Of a stretch of DNA of 64,000 nucleotides, positions 1 through 9,344 are shown piece by piece. The DNA lies in assembly GCF_044348765.1 (NCBI RefSeq), contig NZ_JBIKSE010000003.1:5198-69197 (forward strand). Reading direction: 5' to 3'. The position numbers were made by a program, and so were the translations under genes. The DNA comes from Arenimonas sp044348765. Its GTDB lineage: Bacteria > Pseudomonadota > Gammaproteobacteria > Xanthomonadales > Xanthomonadaceae. The notes below the pieces were generated by a model. That model ran no database searches and was not told the origin of the DNA. It worked only from the letters and a program-made list of their open reading frames with translations. Position 1 is the stretch's first letter, and each line of letters opens with the position of its first letter.

Positions 1-2
1 CT

Positions 3-362
3 GCTGCCAACGCCGAGATTGCCGCAGGCAGCCTGTTCGTGCCGATCGCCCAGGCGAAAGCGCGGCTGGTGATGGCGCTGTTGGAGCCTGAAGCGCCGGA
101 TTCGTATCTGGCTTGGGGACTTTTCAACAACCACTTCGAGCGTAAGGAATACATGGAAGATTATGTGGCCGAAGCAGTGGCGCGTGCGATGCTGAAAGAT
201 CCGGCCGTGAAAGCCGAGTTCGAGCGGCGCATTGCCGAAGACAAGGCTTTTGCCGAATCACCACAACAACGTCTAGACTTCTTTGCCAGGCGCCATGCCT
301 CCTGGGATACACGCTACCGGCTTTACCCGATCCGGCGCACGGAAACCATCATAGGTCCGTAA
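3..362 (+). CDS. M14 family zinc peptidase, C-terminal part
   Basis: The reading frame is open from the first bases of the window, so the gene begins upstream and only about 119 C-terminal residues are visible. The stretch containing SYLAWGLFNNHFERKEYMED resembles the C-terminal end of large secreted M14 zinc carboxypeptidase-like proteins found in Xanthomonadales. The catalytic HxxE...H residues lie upstream of the window, so activity cannot be judged here. The gene ends with TAA and faces the convergent dimethylargininase gene across a 146-base gap in which I see no clear terminator. The family call rests on resemblance of this tail alone. Confidence 0.65.
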   Translation, partial: AANAEIAAGSLFVPIAQAKARLVMALLEPEAPDSYLAWGLFNNHFERKEYMEDYVAEAVARAMLKDPAVKAEFERRIAEDKAFAESPQQRLDFFARRHASWDTRYRLYPIRRTETIIGP

Positions 363-508
363 TTTCCAGCAACTGCAGCCAATGCTCAGTTCGCAGAATC
401 TGGTGATAAGCATGCCAGGCCGAGAAGGCCAGTCACGGCATGCTGCCTGCAAGGCCCTATATTGCATCCGGGAACGAAGGGCAGATCGGCACGTTCTTCA
501 ACCATGGC

Positions 509-1291
509 TTATCCCGTGAACAGGACACAGCAACAGGTTACCGCACCTTCGGCTTTCTGCAACTCGGAGACGTCCACGGTGCTGACTGCAAATCCGGCGG
601 CCTGAACCAAGGCCCGGGTTTCCGGAAAACAGGATGGCATGAGTATGGCCGCACCGATGCGCACGACATTGGCGGCATGTGCTTCGCTTTCGGCCACGCG
701 GATCTGCCGGTACGCATCAAAATAGCCGGCAGCCACCCACTCCGGGTTGATCAGCACAGTGTCATCGGACAACGCGGTGACCGCCGACTTCAGGTGCAGA
801 CAGTTCCGTATCGGCACCGCGGTGACCGCATACCCGAACGGCTTCAAGACGGCGGTGAGCTGATCGATGGCGGCCTGGTTGCTGCGCTGCGACAACCCCA
901 CGAATACGTGCTGTCCGATGCAAAGCACATCGCCTCCATCCACCGTTCCCGGCTGGGTGATACGTTCCACCCGGCTGCGCACAGACTGCACCACCGGCGC
1001 GATAGCATCCACTTCAGCGCGCCGGCTTATGGCACCGGGCCGGGTGAGTACCGCCAATTCATCGAATAGCAGCACGCTGTCTTCCACGAATACCGAATCC
1101 GGCAGCACCGGCTCGGCCGGCAGTTCGGTGACCCTTACACCCAGCGCACCCAGGGCTGCGATATAGTCCCGGTGTTGCGCTTGCGCCAACGCAACATCAA
1201 TCGATTCACGGTCGATGAAACTCAATTCGCAATCGGTGATGGCGGGGCTGACCGCGCGGCACAGTGCATGCATGATGGAAATATCAGGCAT
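509..1291 (-). CDS. N(G),N(G)-dimethylarginine dimethylaminohydrolase (dimethylargininase)
   Basis: Predicted cytosolic hydrolase that converts methylated arginines (or a related guanidino compound) to citrulline plus an amine. The 260-residue length is normal for bacterial DDAH. Visible landmarks are PDSVFVED near residue 64, DGGDV near 118, the catalytic His in CLHLKS (H166), and the C-terminal catalytic Cys in GAVTCC (C253), which aligns with the nucleophile of Pseudomonas DDAH. The triple Cys run at 253-255 is unusual. Its start overlaps the end of the upstream M14 carboxypeptidase gene by 8 bases, so the two are probably one operon. A peptidase partner would fit release of (methyl)arginine from peptides, but that link is inference. 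Arginine deiminase-type enzymes are the main alternative. Confidence 0.85.
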   Translation of the reverse strand: MPDISIMHALCRAVSPAITDCELSFIDRESIDVALAQAQHRDYIAALGALGVRVTELPAEPVLPDSVFVEDSVLLFDELAVLTRPGAISRRAEVDAIAPVVQSVRSRVERITQPGTVDGGDVLCIGQHVFVGLSQRSNQAAIDQLTAVLKPFGYAVTAVPIRNCLHLKSAVTALSDDTVLINPEWVAAGYFDAYRQIRVAESEAHAANVVRIGAAILMPSCFPETRALVQAAGFAVSTVDVSELQKAEGAVTCCCVLFTG

Positions 1292-2204
1292 TTAAAGCGT
1301 AATCAATCGCCGCACATACCGCTACCACCTGTGCGGCGTTACAGATTTGGGGCGTGGCCCGCGGACTGTCCGGATACACTTCGGTAGTTGTGGTAAACGG
1401 CGCATCGGTGACACCAGCGCACAGGCCTAGGGCTTTGTAGTCATACAGAATCACTCCCGGCGCCACCACTGGAGATCCGATAATCTGGCCCTTGGCATCG
1501 CTCGGGGCGATGTGGGTGACTTCGGCCACCGCCGCATTGATCGCATTCTGGAAATCCAACTGTGGCTTGTTTTCATCGCCACACAGGTAGAAGCCGTCCG
1601 GAATGCTGCCGGGCACGAACACCTCGCCGTCGCGGGCGGCTTTGGCTGGGCGGAATTCAGTTTCATCGCTGTCGGTGGTTTCATGCAGGTCGATGTGCAC
1701 CCGCACCCTGCCCTGCAGCGGTGCCAGCAGGCGAATCAGTGCGGCGGCCTCCTGCGTGCTGCCGCTTTCCACGAACGAACGGTTGGGGTCCAGTGCCTCG
1801 GCATTCCAGCGCTGCACGCGCTCATACGCCCAGGGACTGATGCATGGCGCCACCAACAGGTTCACTGTGCCGGCATAGCTTTCGGCCTTCTGCTCGAGAA
1901 AATCCAAAGCGCCCTGCACGCCGCTGGTTTCGTAACCGTGCACGCCGCCGGTGACCAGGGCCACGGGCAATGCGTCGTTCCAGGCGCGGCTACGCACCGC
2001 CAGCAATGGATACGTCTCACCTTGGTATTCGACGCGGCCATATTGCGCCACATCGAAGCGAGCATGCAGGGCGGCGATACGGGTCAGCACGTCGCTAGCG
2101 TAGCTGCGGCATTTGGCGCGGGAAGCGAGCCAGAACGCACGGTCAGCAGAATGCCATGCCTCAAGAGATGTTCTATTGGAATGAAAAACCTGATCTTCTG
2201 TCAT
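1284..2204 (-). CDS. M14 family metallocarboxypeptidase
   Basis: A 306-residue zinc peptidase of the M14 carboxypeptidase group, probably cytosolic because no signal peptide is visible. Zinc ligands are H89 and E92 in the HGYE motif and H174 in DLHET. The substrate carboxylate-binding DPNRSF motif sits near residue 139, and the general base is probably the Glu of TTTTEVYPD near the C-terminus. Its 3' end overlaps the dimethylargininase gene by 8 bases. The fused mutase gene ends only 3 bases upstream of it on the same strand, so all three may be co-transcribed from the mutase promoter. The exact substrate cannot be read from the sequence. A succinylglutamate desuccinylase/aspartoacylase-type role is a less likely alternative. 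Confidence 0.82.
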   Translation of the reverse strand: MTEDQVFHSNRTSLEAWHSADRAFWLASRAKCRSYASDVLTRIAALHARFDVAQYGRVEYQGETYPLLAVRSRAWNDALPVALVTGGVHGYETSGVQGALDFLEQKAESYAGTVNLLVAPCISPWAYERVQRWNAEALDPNRSFVESGSTQEAAALIRLLAPLQGRVRVHIDLHETTDSDETEFRPAKAARDGEVFVPGSIPDGFYLCGDENKPQLDFQNAINAAVAEVTHIAPSDAKGQIIGSPVVAPGVILYDYKALGLCAGVTDAPFTTTTEVYPDSPRATPQICNAAQVVAVCAAIDYALNA

Positions 2205-2207
2205 GGA

Positions 2208-5200
2208 TTACATATTCCGTCGGTATTCCCCGCCCACGTCATACAAGGCATGCGAGATTTGACCCAAGCTATGTGTTTTCACGGCTTCCAACAGCCCGGC
2301 AAAGATATTCCGACGCTCGCGGGCAATGGCCTGCAAGGGCTTCAGGCCATCGGCGGCAAAGCTGTTGCATTGGGCCCGGAAACGTGCGACCTGAGCAATC
2401 TGCATGCCCTTCTCGGCTTCGCTACTGCGGATCAGTTCCAGCTTGCCGATGGCATCCTTGTCCGGATTCTTGGGCAGGAAGGTGTTCACCCCCACCAGCG
2501 GCAGGCTGCCGTCGTGCTTCTTGTGTTCGTAATACAGGGACTCTTCCTGGATCTTGCCGCGTTGGTACATGGTGTCCATGGCACCCAACACGCCGCCACG
2601 CTCGGATAGCGCATCGAATTCCTTGTAGACCGCCTCTTCCACCAGGTCGGTCAGCTCGTCCACGATGAAACTACCCTGCCAGGGGTTCTCGTTGAAGTTC
2701 AGGCCCAGTTCCTTGTTGATGATCATCTGAATGGCCACCGCGCGCCTTACCGATTCCTCGGTGGGGGTGGTGATGGCTTCATCAAAGGCGTTGGTATGCA
2801 GGCTGTTGCAGTTGTCGAACAGCGCGTACAGGGCCTGCAGCGTGGTACGGATATCGTTGAACTGGATTTCCTGCGCGTGCAGCGAGCGCCCGGACGTCTG
2901 GATGTGGTACTTCATCATCTGGCTGCGTTCGTTGGCGCCGTAGCGCTCGCGCATGGCGCGCGCCCAGATGCGCCGGGCCACACGGCCGATCACGGTGTAT
3001 TCCGGGTCCATGCCGTTGCTGAAGAAGAAGCTCAGGTTCGGGGCGAAATCGTCGATGTGCATGCCGCGCGCCAGGTAGTACTCGACGATGGTGAAGCCGT
3101 TGCTGAGCGTGAACGCCAGCTGCGAAACCGGATTGGCTCCGGCTTCGGCGATGTGATAGCCGGAAATGGACACCGAATAGAAATTGCGGACCTTGTTCTC
3201 CACGAAGAACTGCTGGATGTCGCCCATCATGCGCAGGGCGAATTCGGTGCTGAAGATGCAGGTGTTCTGCGCCTGGTCTTCTTTCAGGATGTCGGCCTGC
3301 ACGGTGCCGCGTACCGCGGCCAGGGTTTCGGTACGGATGCGGGCGTAAGTCTGTGCATCCACCAGTTGGTCGCCGGCCAGACCCAATAGAGCCAATCCCA
3401 GGCCGTTGTTGCTGGGTGGCAGTTCGCCGTCGTAGTGCGGCTGTGCGCCGCCTTCAAACAACGATGCAATTTTCTTTTGCGCCGCCAGCCAGCGGCCGTC
3501 ATCGGCGCGAAGATATTTTTCCACTTGCTGATCGATGGCGGTGTTCATGAACATGGCCAGAATCATCGGCGCCGGCCCATTGATGGTCATGCTCACGCTG
3601 GTGTTCGGGGCGCACAAATCGAACCCGGAATACAGCTTCTTCATGTCGTCCAGGCTGGCGATGGACACGCCGGAGTTGCCGATCTTGCCGTAGATGTCCG
3701 GGCGGATGGCCGGGTCTTCGCCGTATAGCGTCACCGAATCGAAGGCGGTAGACAGGCGGATGGCCGGCTGGCCGGCCGAGAGATAATGGAAACGGCGGTT
3801 GGTGCGCTCGGGCGTGCCTTCGCCGGCGAACATGCGGATCGGGTCTTCGCCGCTGCGGCGATAAGGATACACCCCGCCGGTGTAGGGGTAATGGCCGGGC
3901 AGGTTTTCCTTGGAGAGGAACACCAACAACTCGCCCCAGCCAGTGAATTTCGGCGCGGCGATTTTCGGAATCTTCTGCTGCGACAGCGACTCGCGGTAGT
4001 TATCAACACGGATCACTTTGTCGCGCACGCGGTATTCATTGAACTCATCGGTGACCGACTTCATTTTCTGCGGCCACTCGCGCAACAGGTGCACAGCTTC
4101 GGACGAAAGCGCTTTCACCGATTCCTGGTAACGCTGGCGCAGCAGACGCATCGAGCCGTCCGCCGCCGTATCATTCAGATCGGCCGGTTCGAACAGAGCC
4201 AACGCCGCCGGCAGTTTGCCATCGCCAATGGCCTGCAGGGCCTGCCAATAGGATTGCGCTAGATCGGCCTGTGCAGCCTGGTGCGCGATGCTGCGGTTGA
4301 TGCCGCGGCCAAGCTCGGCGATTTCAGACAGATAACGCGTGCGGTTGCCAGGAATCAGTACAGTGGCGCGCGGTTCCTTCAGGGCGGTGTCCACATTCGG
4401 CTGCCAGTCGCACTGCGGGCTGACGGGATGGAGTTTGTCGTTCAGCAGGCGGCACAGATTGCTGAACATCCAGCTCACGCCCGGATCGTTGAACTGCGAG
4501 GCGATGGTCGCATACACCGGCACGTCCTCGTCTTTCATTTGGAACGCCACACGGTTGCGCTTCCACTGCTTGCGCACGTCGCGCAGGGCGTCTTCGGCGC
4601 CGCGGCGGTCGAATTTATTCAGCACCACCAGCTCGGCATAATCAAGCATGTCGATTTTTTCCAGCTGGCTGGGCGCGCCGAAATCGGAGGTCATCACATA
4701 CACCGGAAAATCGACCAGATCGACGATTTCGGAATCGCTTTGGCCGATACCGGCGGTTTCCACGATGACCAGATCGAAGCCCTGCCCCTTCAGGCAGGCG
4801 ATGGCGTCTTTCAGCACGGCATTGGTGGCCATATGCTGGCGGCGGGTCGCCATCGAGCGCATGAACAGTTTTGGTGAACGAAGGCTGTTCATGCGGATAC
4901 GGTCACCCAGCAAGGCGCCGCCGCTGCGGCGGCGGGTCGGGTCGACCGAAATCACCGCAATGCGCATTTCCGGGAAATGCTGCAGAAAACGGTTCAATAA
5001 TTCATCGGTGACCGAGCTCTTGCCGGCGCCGCCGGTTCCGGTCAGTCCGATCACCGGGGTCTTGCCGCCGGCCAGCTGCCATTGCCGGCGCAGGTTCTGC
5101 AGTTCGGTTTCGCTGAAGCCTTCCTGCTCGATGGCGGTCAGCAGGCGGCCGATGGCGTATTCATCACCAGTCACCTCGCCACGAGCGGGCTTGGCATCGG

Positions 5201-5657
5201 CAGCACGCTGGGTGCGCGCCACCAGATCCTCAATCATCGCCACCAGTCCCATCTGCATGCCGTCGTCCGGGTGGTAGATGCGCTCCACGCCGTAAGCTTC
5301 CAGCTCGGCGATTTCATCCGGAGTGATGGTGCCGCCGCCGCCGCCGAACACGCGGATATGGCCGGCACCGGCTTCGTTTAGGCGGTCGATGATGTATTTG
5401 AAGTATTCGACATGGCCGCCCTGGTAGCTCGACAGCGCGATGCCATCGGCGTCTTCCTGCAAGGCCGCGCGCACCACGTCGTCGACCGAGCGGTTATGGC
5501 CCAGATGCACCACTTCCGCGCCCTGGGCCTGGATTAGCCGGCGCATGATGTTGATGGCAGCGTCGTGACCATCGAACAGCGAGGCGGCGGTGACGAAACG
5601 CAGGGGGGCTTTGTCCGTCAGTAGCTGACGGGTCGGCGCGGGGGAAGTGGACGACAT
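2208..5657 (-). CDS. icmF: Fused isobutyryl-CoA mutase IcmF (B12 domain, G-protein chaperone, mutase)
   Basis: Adenosylcobalamin-dependent radical mutase interconverting isobutyryl-CoA and n-butyryl-CoA, with its own repair chaperone. Residues 20-150 form the B12-binding domain, with the cobalt ligand His in DGHDAA (H31). Residues 200-430 are a MeaB-type GTPase with P-loop GTGGAGKS (207-214) and NKFD. Residues 580-1149 are the TIM-barrel mutase. Two specificity positions fit isobutyryl-CoA rather than methylmalonyl-CoA: F610 in IRMFAG, where methylmalonyl-CoA mutase has Tyr89, and Q797 in QAQNT, where it has Arg207. I chose the ATG at 5657, preceded by an AAGGTG-type ribosome site, because an upstream start at 5771 adds 38 residues that do not resemble the family and runs into the divergent gene. 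It could also act on isovaleryl-CoA, which would suit the nearby leucine genes (inference). Confidence 0.93.
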   Translation of the reverse strand: MSSTSPAPTRQLLTDKAPLRFVTAASLFDGHDAAINIMRRLIQAQGAEVVHLGHNRSVDDVVRAALQEDADGIALSSYQGGHVEYFKYIIDRLNEAGAGHIRVFGGGGGTITPDEIAELEAYGVERIYHPDDGMQMGLVAMIEDLVARTQRAADAKPARGEVTGDEYAIGRLLTAIEQEGFSETELQNLRRQWQLAGGKTPVIGLTGTGGAGKSSVTDELLNRFLQHFPEMRIAVISVDPTRRRSGGALLGDRIRMNSLRSPKLFMRSMATRRQHMATNAVLKDAIACLKGQGFDLVIVETAGIGQSDSEIVDLVDFPVYVMTSDFGAPSQLEKIDMLDYAELVVLNKFDRRGAEDALRDVRKQWKRNRVAFQMKDEDVPVYATIASQFNDPGVSWMFSNLCRLLNDKLHPVSPQCDWQPNVDTALKEPRATVLIPGNRTRYLSEIAELGRGINRSIAHQAAQADLAQSYWQALQAIGDGKLPAALALFEPADLNDTAADGSMRLLRQRYQESVKALSSEAVHLLREWPQKMKSVTDEFNEYRVRDKVIRVDNYRESLSQQKIPKIAAPKFTGWGELLVFLSKENLPGHYPYTGGVYPYRRSGEDPIRMFAGEGTPERTNRRFHYLSAGQPAIRLSTAFDSVTLYGEDPAIRPDIYGKIGNSGVSIASLDDMKKLYSGFDLCAPNTSVSMTINGPAPMILAMFMNTAIDQQVEKYLRADDGRWLAAQKKIASLFEGGAQPHYDGELPPSNNGLGLALLGLAGDQLVDAQTYARIRTETLAAVRGTVQADILKEDQAQNTCIFSTEFALRMMGDIQQFFVENKVRNFYSVSISGYHIAEAGANPVSQLAFTLSNGFTIVEYYLARGMHIDDFAPNLSFFFSNGMDPEYTVIGRVARRIWARAMRERYGANERSQMMKYHIQTSGRSLHAQEIQFNDIRTTLQALYALFDNCNSLHTNAFDEAITTPTEESVRRAVAIQMIINKELGLNFNENPWQGSFIVDELTDLVEEAVYKEFDALSERGGVLGAMDTMYQRGKIQEESLYYEHKKHDGSLPLVGVNTFLPKNPDKDAIGKLELIRSSEAEKGMQIAQVARFRAQCNSFAADGLKPLQAIARERRNIFAGLLEAVKTHSLGQISHALYDVGGEYRRNM

Positions 5658-5738
5658 GGGACACCTTGCTACTCGGGACGAACGATGACAATTGTACCGC
5701 GATAGGCAATAATTGCGAGAAAGGCCGACAAATCGCTT

Positions 5739-6992
5739 ATGTCCGAATCCCCTGCTCTCGTCGAACTGCAACAGGCTCGCGCACTCCTGCAGGCCAATCA
5801 GATTGATGCCGGCATTGAACGCCTGACGGTATTAGCAAATCAAAAGCTACCCGAGGCGATGTTTGAATTAGCCTCGGTTCTGTTAATGCTGGCCACCGAT
5901 GCCGACAAAATCGCCGAGGCCATGCGCTGGCTGCGTGAAGCCGAACAGCTCGGTAACGCACCGGCCACCTACCGACTGGCTACCGCTAGCGTGATTGAAT
6001 CCGCCGAAGCCTTGGACTGGTCGCAACTGGCCTCGCGCTGGCAGGCCTGTTGCCGTCAAGGCCATGCCCATGCCCTGTGCGATGCTGCCGTTTACTTGGG
6101 CCGCTTCGGAACGCCGCAGCAACAGCAGCAAAGCACAGCGATGCTGGAAGTCGCTGCCATGAATGGCAGCCTGGTGGCCATGGCCCTGCTGGGTGAACGC
6201 CTGGCCGAGGGCCGCCTGTGCAGCGCCGATCCAGCCCGCGCCAACAGCATCCGCAAGCTCGCGGCCGAAGTGGGCATGCCGGTACCGGCGCCCGATCCCA
6301 CACACGGATTTGCAGCACCCGAGCCCACGGCGAGCCCCTATGCCGGCGATGACTGGGACTTCGGTGATCTCCAAAGAACCACACAGGCTACCCATGGCGA
6401 CTGCCTGGCCCCGGGCATCGCCCTGTACCGGCATGACAGTCTTTTGAGCGAAGAAGAATGCCTCTACATTCAATGCCTGGGCGGGCCGGACCTGGGGCCA
6501 TCCATATCGGTGGACAGCCAAGGCAGGCGGCATCAGAACGATGTCCGCACCAGCTGGGATTTCATTTTTCTGCCCGAATTCGAACAACTGTACCTGAATC
6601 TGCTGCAGCGGCGCATGGCGGACGCCGCAGGCTTACCGGTCAATCAGGCGGAACCCTTGATCCTGTTGCGCTATTTGCCCGGACAGGAATACAAACTGCA
6701 TCGTGACTTCCTGCCCACGTCCCTGTTTATTCCGGTCACTGCCGGCGGTTCGGGCCAGCGTCTGCGAACGGCGGTGAGTTATCTGAATACCCCGCCTGCC
6801 GGGGGCGAAACCGCATTCCCACTCCTCAACACAGACATCCCGGCCATCCGAGGCCAGATGGTACGGTTCGACAACCTGCTTCCCGATGGCCAAATTACAC
6901 GCACCAGCCTACATGCCGGCCTACCCGTAAAACAAGGAGTTAAATGGATTTGCACGCTTTGGTTCCGTGAGCGTGCGCATCGCCTGCAGTAG
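5739..6992 (+). CDS. 2-oxoglutarate/Fe(II) dioxygenase with N-terminal Sel1-like repeats
   Basis: A 417-residue two-part protein. Residues about 1-180 are helical repeats of the Sel1/TPR type (blocks such as AMRWLREAEQLGNA), usually a protein-binding scaffold. Residues about 225-412 form a prolyl-4-hydroxylase-like double-stranded beta helix with iron ligands H321, D323 (HRDF) and H392 (SLHAG), and the 2-oxoglutarate-binding Lys of GVKW (K402). The AGGETAFP and GQMVRFDN strands are typical of the family. It most likely hydroxylates a protein side chain, with the repeats choosing the partner; the target is unknown. It is divergent from icmF across an 81-base gap and is followed by the leucine dehydrogenase gene. 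Confidence 0.85.
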   Translation: MSESPALVELQQARALLQANQIDAGIERLTVLANQKLPEAMFELASVLLMLATDADKIAEAMRWLREAEQLGNAPATYRLATASVIESAEALDWSQLASRWQACCRQGHAHALCDAAVYLGRFGTPQQQQQSTAMLEVAAMNGSLVAMALLGERLAEGRLCSADPARANSIRKLAAEVGMPVPAPDPTHGFAAPEPTASPYAGDDWDFGDLQRTTQATHGDCLAPGIALYRHDSLLSEEECLYIQCLGGPDLGPSISVDSQGRRHQNDVRTSWDFIFLPEFEQLYLNLLQRRMADAAGLPVNQAEPLILLRYLPGQEYKLHRDFLPTSLFIPVTAGGSGQRLRTAVSYLNTPPAGGETAFPLLNTDIPAIRGQMVRFDNLLPDGQITRTSLHAGLPVKQGVKWICTLWFRERAHRLQ

Positions 6993-7062
6993 CTTGGGGC
7001 GCGGCAGTCAGAGCAATTGCTTTATAATGCGCGCACCCTGTCTGCCGCTTTCCGGAGCCGCC

Positions 7063-8163
7063 ATGATTTTTGAAAGCATCAACAAAACCGAACACGAAGA
7101 AGTGGTGTTCTGCCATAACAAGGATGCCGGCCTGAAAGCCATCATCGCCATCCACAACACCGTGCTTGGTCCGGCGCTCGGCGGTACCCGCATGTGGAAC
7201 TATGCCAGCGAACAGGACGCACTGAACGACGTGCTGCGCCTGAGCCGCGGCATGACCTACAAAGCGGCGGTGTCCGGCTTGAATCTGGGGGGCGGTAAGG
7301 CTGTGATCTGGGGCGATCCGGGCAAGGACAAATCGGAAGCGCTGTTCCGTGCCTTCGGACGTTTCGTGAACTCCCTGAATGGCCGCTACATCACCGCCGA
7401 GGACGTTGGTATCGACGTCAACGACATGGAATACGTCTACCGCGAAACCGAATTCGTCACCGGCGTGCATCAGGTGCACGGCGGCTCGGGCGACCCCTCG
7501 CCGTTCACTGCCTTCGGTACGCTGCAGGGCCTGATGTCGGCACTGCAGGTCAAATTCGGCAATGAAGACGTCGGCAAATACAGTTACGCCGTACAGGGCG
7601 TTGGCCATGTCGGTATGGAATTCGTCAAGCTGCTACACGAACGCGGCGCCAAGATCTTCGTCACCGATATCAACAAAGAGGCCGTACAGCGCGCAGTGGA
7701 CGAGTACGGCTGCGAAGCGGTGGCACTGGACGACATTTATGATGTCGACGCCGATGTGTACTCGCCGACCGCGCTCGGCGGTACGGTCAACGATGCAACC
7801 CTTGATCGCCTGAAATGCAAAATCATCTGCGGCGCAGCCAATAACCAATTGGCCAGCAACGAGATTGGTGATGAAGTACAGCGCCGTGGAATTCTGTATG
7901 CCCCGGATTACGCGGTCAACGCCGGCGGCCTGATGAATGTGTCGCTGGAAATCGACGGCTATAACCGCGAACGCGCCATGCGCATGCTGCGTACCATTTA
8001 TTTCAATCTCGGTCGCATTTTCGGAATCAGCGCCCGCGACGGCATACCGACCTACAAGGCAGCCGACCGCATGGCCGAAGAACGCATCAGCGCGATCGGT
8101 AAATTGCGCCTGCCGCATCTGGGGCAGCACGCCCCGCGCTTCCACGGCCGTCGCGCCGGTTGA
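7063..8163 (+). CDS. Leucine dehydrogenase (Glu/Leu/Phe/Val dehydrogenase family)
   Basis: NAD-dependent oxidative deamination of leucine (also valine and isoleucine) to the 2-oxo acid, the entry step to the adjacent catabolic genes. The protein has 366 residues, the usual length. Substrate-binding K67 (MTYKAA) and catalytic K79 (LNLGGGKAV) match the leucine dehydrogenase pattern, and the Rossmann loop GVGHVG follows in the second half. I chose ATG 7063, preceded by GGAG, over a 32-residue upstream extension that overlaps the previous gene's end. A TATAAT hexamer at 7023-7028 could be the -10 of this operon, although no good -35 is visible. The gene ends 4 bases before the isovaleryl-CoA dehydrogenase start. 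Confidence 0.93.
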   Translation: MIFESINKTEHEEVVFCHNKDAGLKAIIAIHNTVLGPALGGTRMWNYASEQDALNDVLRLSRGMTYKAAVSGLNLGGGKAVIWGDPGKDKSEALFRAFGRFVNSLNGRYITAEDVGIDVNDMEYVYRETEFVTGVHQVHGGSGDPSPFTAFGTLQGLMSALQVKFGNEDVGKYSYAVQGVGHVGMEFVKLLHERGAKIFVTDINKEAVQRAVDEYGCEAVALDDIYDVDADVYSPTALGGTVNDATLDRLKCKIICGAANNQLASNEIGDEVQRRGILYAPDYAVNAGGLMNVSLEIDGYNRERAMRMLRTIYFNLGRIFGISARDGIPTYKAADRMAEERISAIGKLRLPHLGQHAPRFHGRRAG

Positions 8164-8167
8164 TGTG

Positions 8168-9325
8168 ATGGCACTGACCGGACTCGGCGAGGACCTGGAC
8201 GCCCTGCGTGACAGCGTCAGGCGGTTTGCAGAAACCGAAATCGTACCGCGTGCGGCCGATATCGACCGCGATAACCTGTTTCCGGCCGACCTCTGGCGCA
8301 AAATGGGCGACATGGGCCTGCTCGGCATTACCGTCGGCGATGCCTACGGCGGCTCCGGAATGGGCTACCTCGCCCACCTGGTGGCGATGGAGGAAATCTC
8401 CCGCGCTTCCGGTTCGGTCGGCCTCAGCTACGGTGCCCATTCCAACCTGTGCGTGCAGAACCTGTATTTGAACGGCACCGATGCGCAACGCACGCATTAC
8501 CTGCCGAAGCTGTGCAGCGGCGAATGGGTCGGCGCTCTGGCCATGAGCGAACCCGGTGCCGGCTCGGATGTGGTCGGGGCCATGGCCTGCCGTGCCGAAC
8601 TGAAACACGGCACATGGATCGCCAATGGCAACAAGATGTGGATTACCAACGGCCCTGAGGCCGATGTACTGATCGTGTACATGCGCACGGCCGGCAAAGA
8701 GGCCGGCAGCCGCTGCATGACCGCTTTTCTGGTGGAGAAAGGCATGCCGGGTTTCAGCACCGCCCAGAAACTCGACAAGCTCGGGATGCGCGGTTCCAAC
8801 ACCTGTGAATTGGTATTCGAGAACTGTGTGATTCCGGCTGAAAACATCCTCGGCAGCGTCCATGAAGGCGTCAAGGTGCTGATGAGCGGTCTGAACACCG
8901 AGCGCTTGGTGCTCTCGGGCGGCCCGATCGGTCTGATGCAGGCCGCGCTGGATCTGACCCTGCCCTACGTGCGCGAGCGCCGCCAGTTCGATGCCGCCAT
9001 CGGCAGTTTCGGCATCATGCAGGCCAAGATCGCCGATATGTACACGGCCTTGCAATCCTCGCGCGCCTTCGCCTACGCCGTGGCCCGTGCATACGATGCC
9101 GGCGAGCGTTCACGCGTGGATGCCGCCAGCTGTCTGCTGCATGCCAGCGAATCGGCGGTGCAGGTCGCCCTGGAATGCATCCAGTCGCTCGGCGGCAACG
9201 GCTACATCAATGACTACGATGCCGGTCGTATCCTGCGCGATGCCAAGCTGTATGCCATCGGTGCCGGCACCAACGAAATCCGCCGCATGCTGATCGGACG
9301 TGAACTGTTCGACGGCCGGCAATAA
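8168..9325 (+). CDS. liuA: Isovaleryl-CoA dehydrogenase
   Basis: FAD acyl-CoA dehydrogenase converting isovaleryl-CoA to 3-methylcrotonyl-CoA. The 385-residue protein has the family signatures AMSEPGAGSD (about 125-134) and the C-terminal QSLGGNGYI and GAGTNEIRR. The catalytic base Glu sits in the unusual isovaleryl-CoA dehydrogenase position, E245 in NTERLVL, equivalent to Glu254 of the human enzyme. This separates it from short- and medium-chain acyl-CoA dehydrogenases. ATG 8168 was chosen because it begins the conserved N-terminus; the longer open frame upstream lies inside leucine dehydrogenase. It sits 4 bases after that gene and 19 bases before the thiolase gene. Confidence 0.94.
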   Translation: MALTGLGEDLDALRDSVRRFAETEIVPRAADIDRDNLFPADLWRKMGDMGLLGITVGDAYGGSGMGYLAHLVAMEEISRASGSVGLSYGAHSNLCVQNLYLNGTDAQRTHYLPKLCSGEWVGALAMSEPGAGSDVVGAMACRAELKHGTWIANGNKMWITNGPEADVLIVYMRTAGKEAGSRCMTAFLVEKGMPGFSTAQKLDKLGMRGSNTCELVFENCVIPAENILGSVHEGVKVLMSGLNTERLVLSGGPIGLMQAALDLTLPYVRERRQFDAAIGSFGIMQAKIADMYTALQSSRAFAYAVARAYDAGERSRVDAASCLLHASESAVQVALECIQSLGGNGYINDYDAGRILRDAKLYAIGAGTNEIRRMLIGRELFDGRQ

Positions 9326-9344
9326 CCGCGAAAAGGAAACTCGC

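Noticed and set aside
1512..2609. A 365-codon plus-strand open frame antisense to the M14 peptidase and icmF
   Set aside because: It lies opposite two well-supported genes, has no recognisable domain or ribosome site, and reflects codon bias of the real genes.
5658..5771. Upstream start of icmF giving 38 more residues
   Set aside because: The extra residues do not resemble the family, overlap the divergent oxygenase gene, and ATG 5657 has a better ribosome site.
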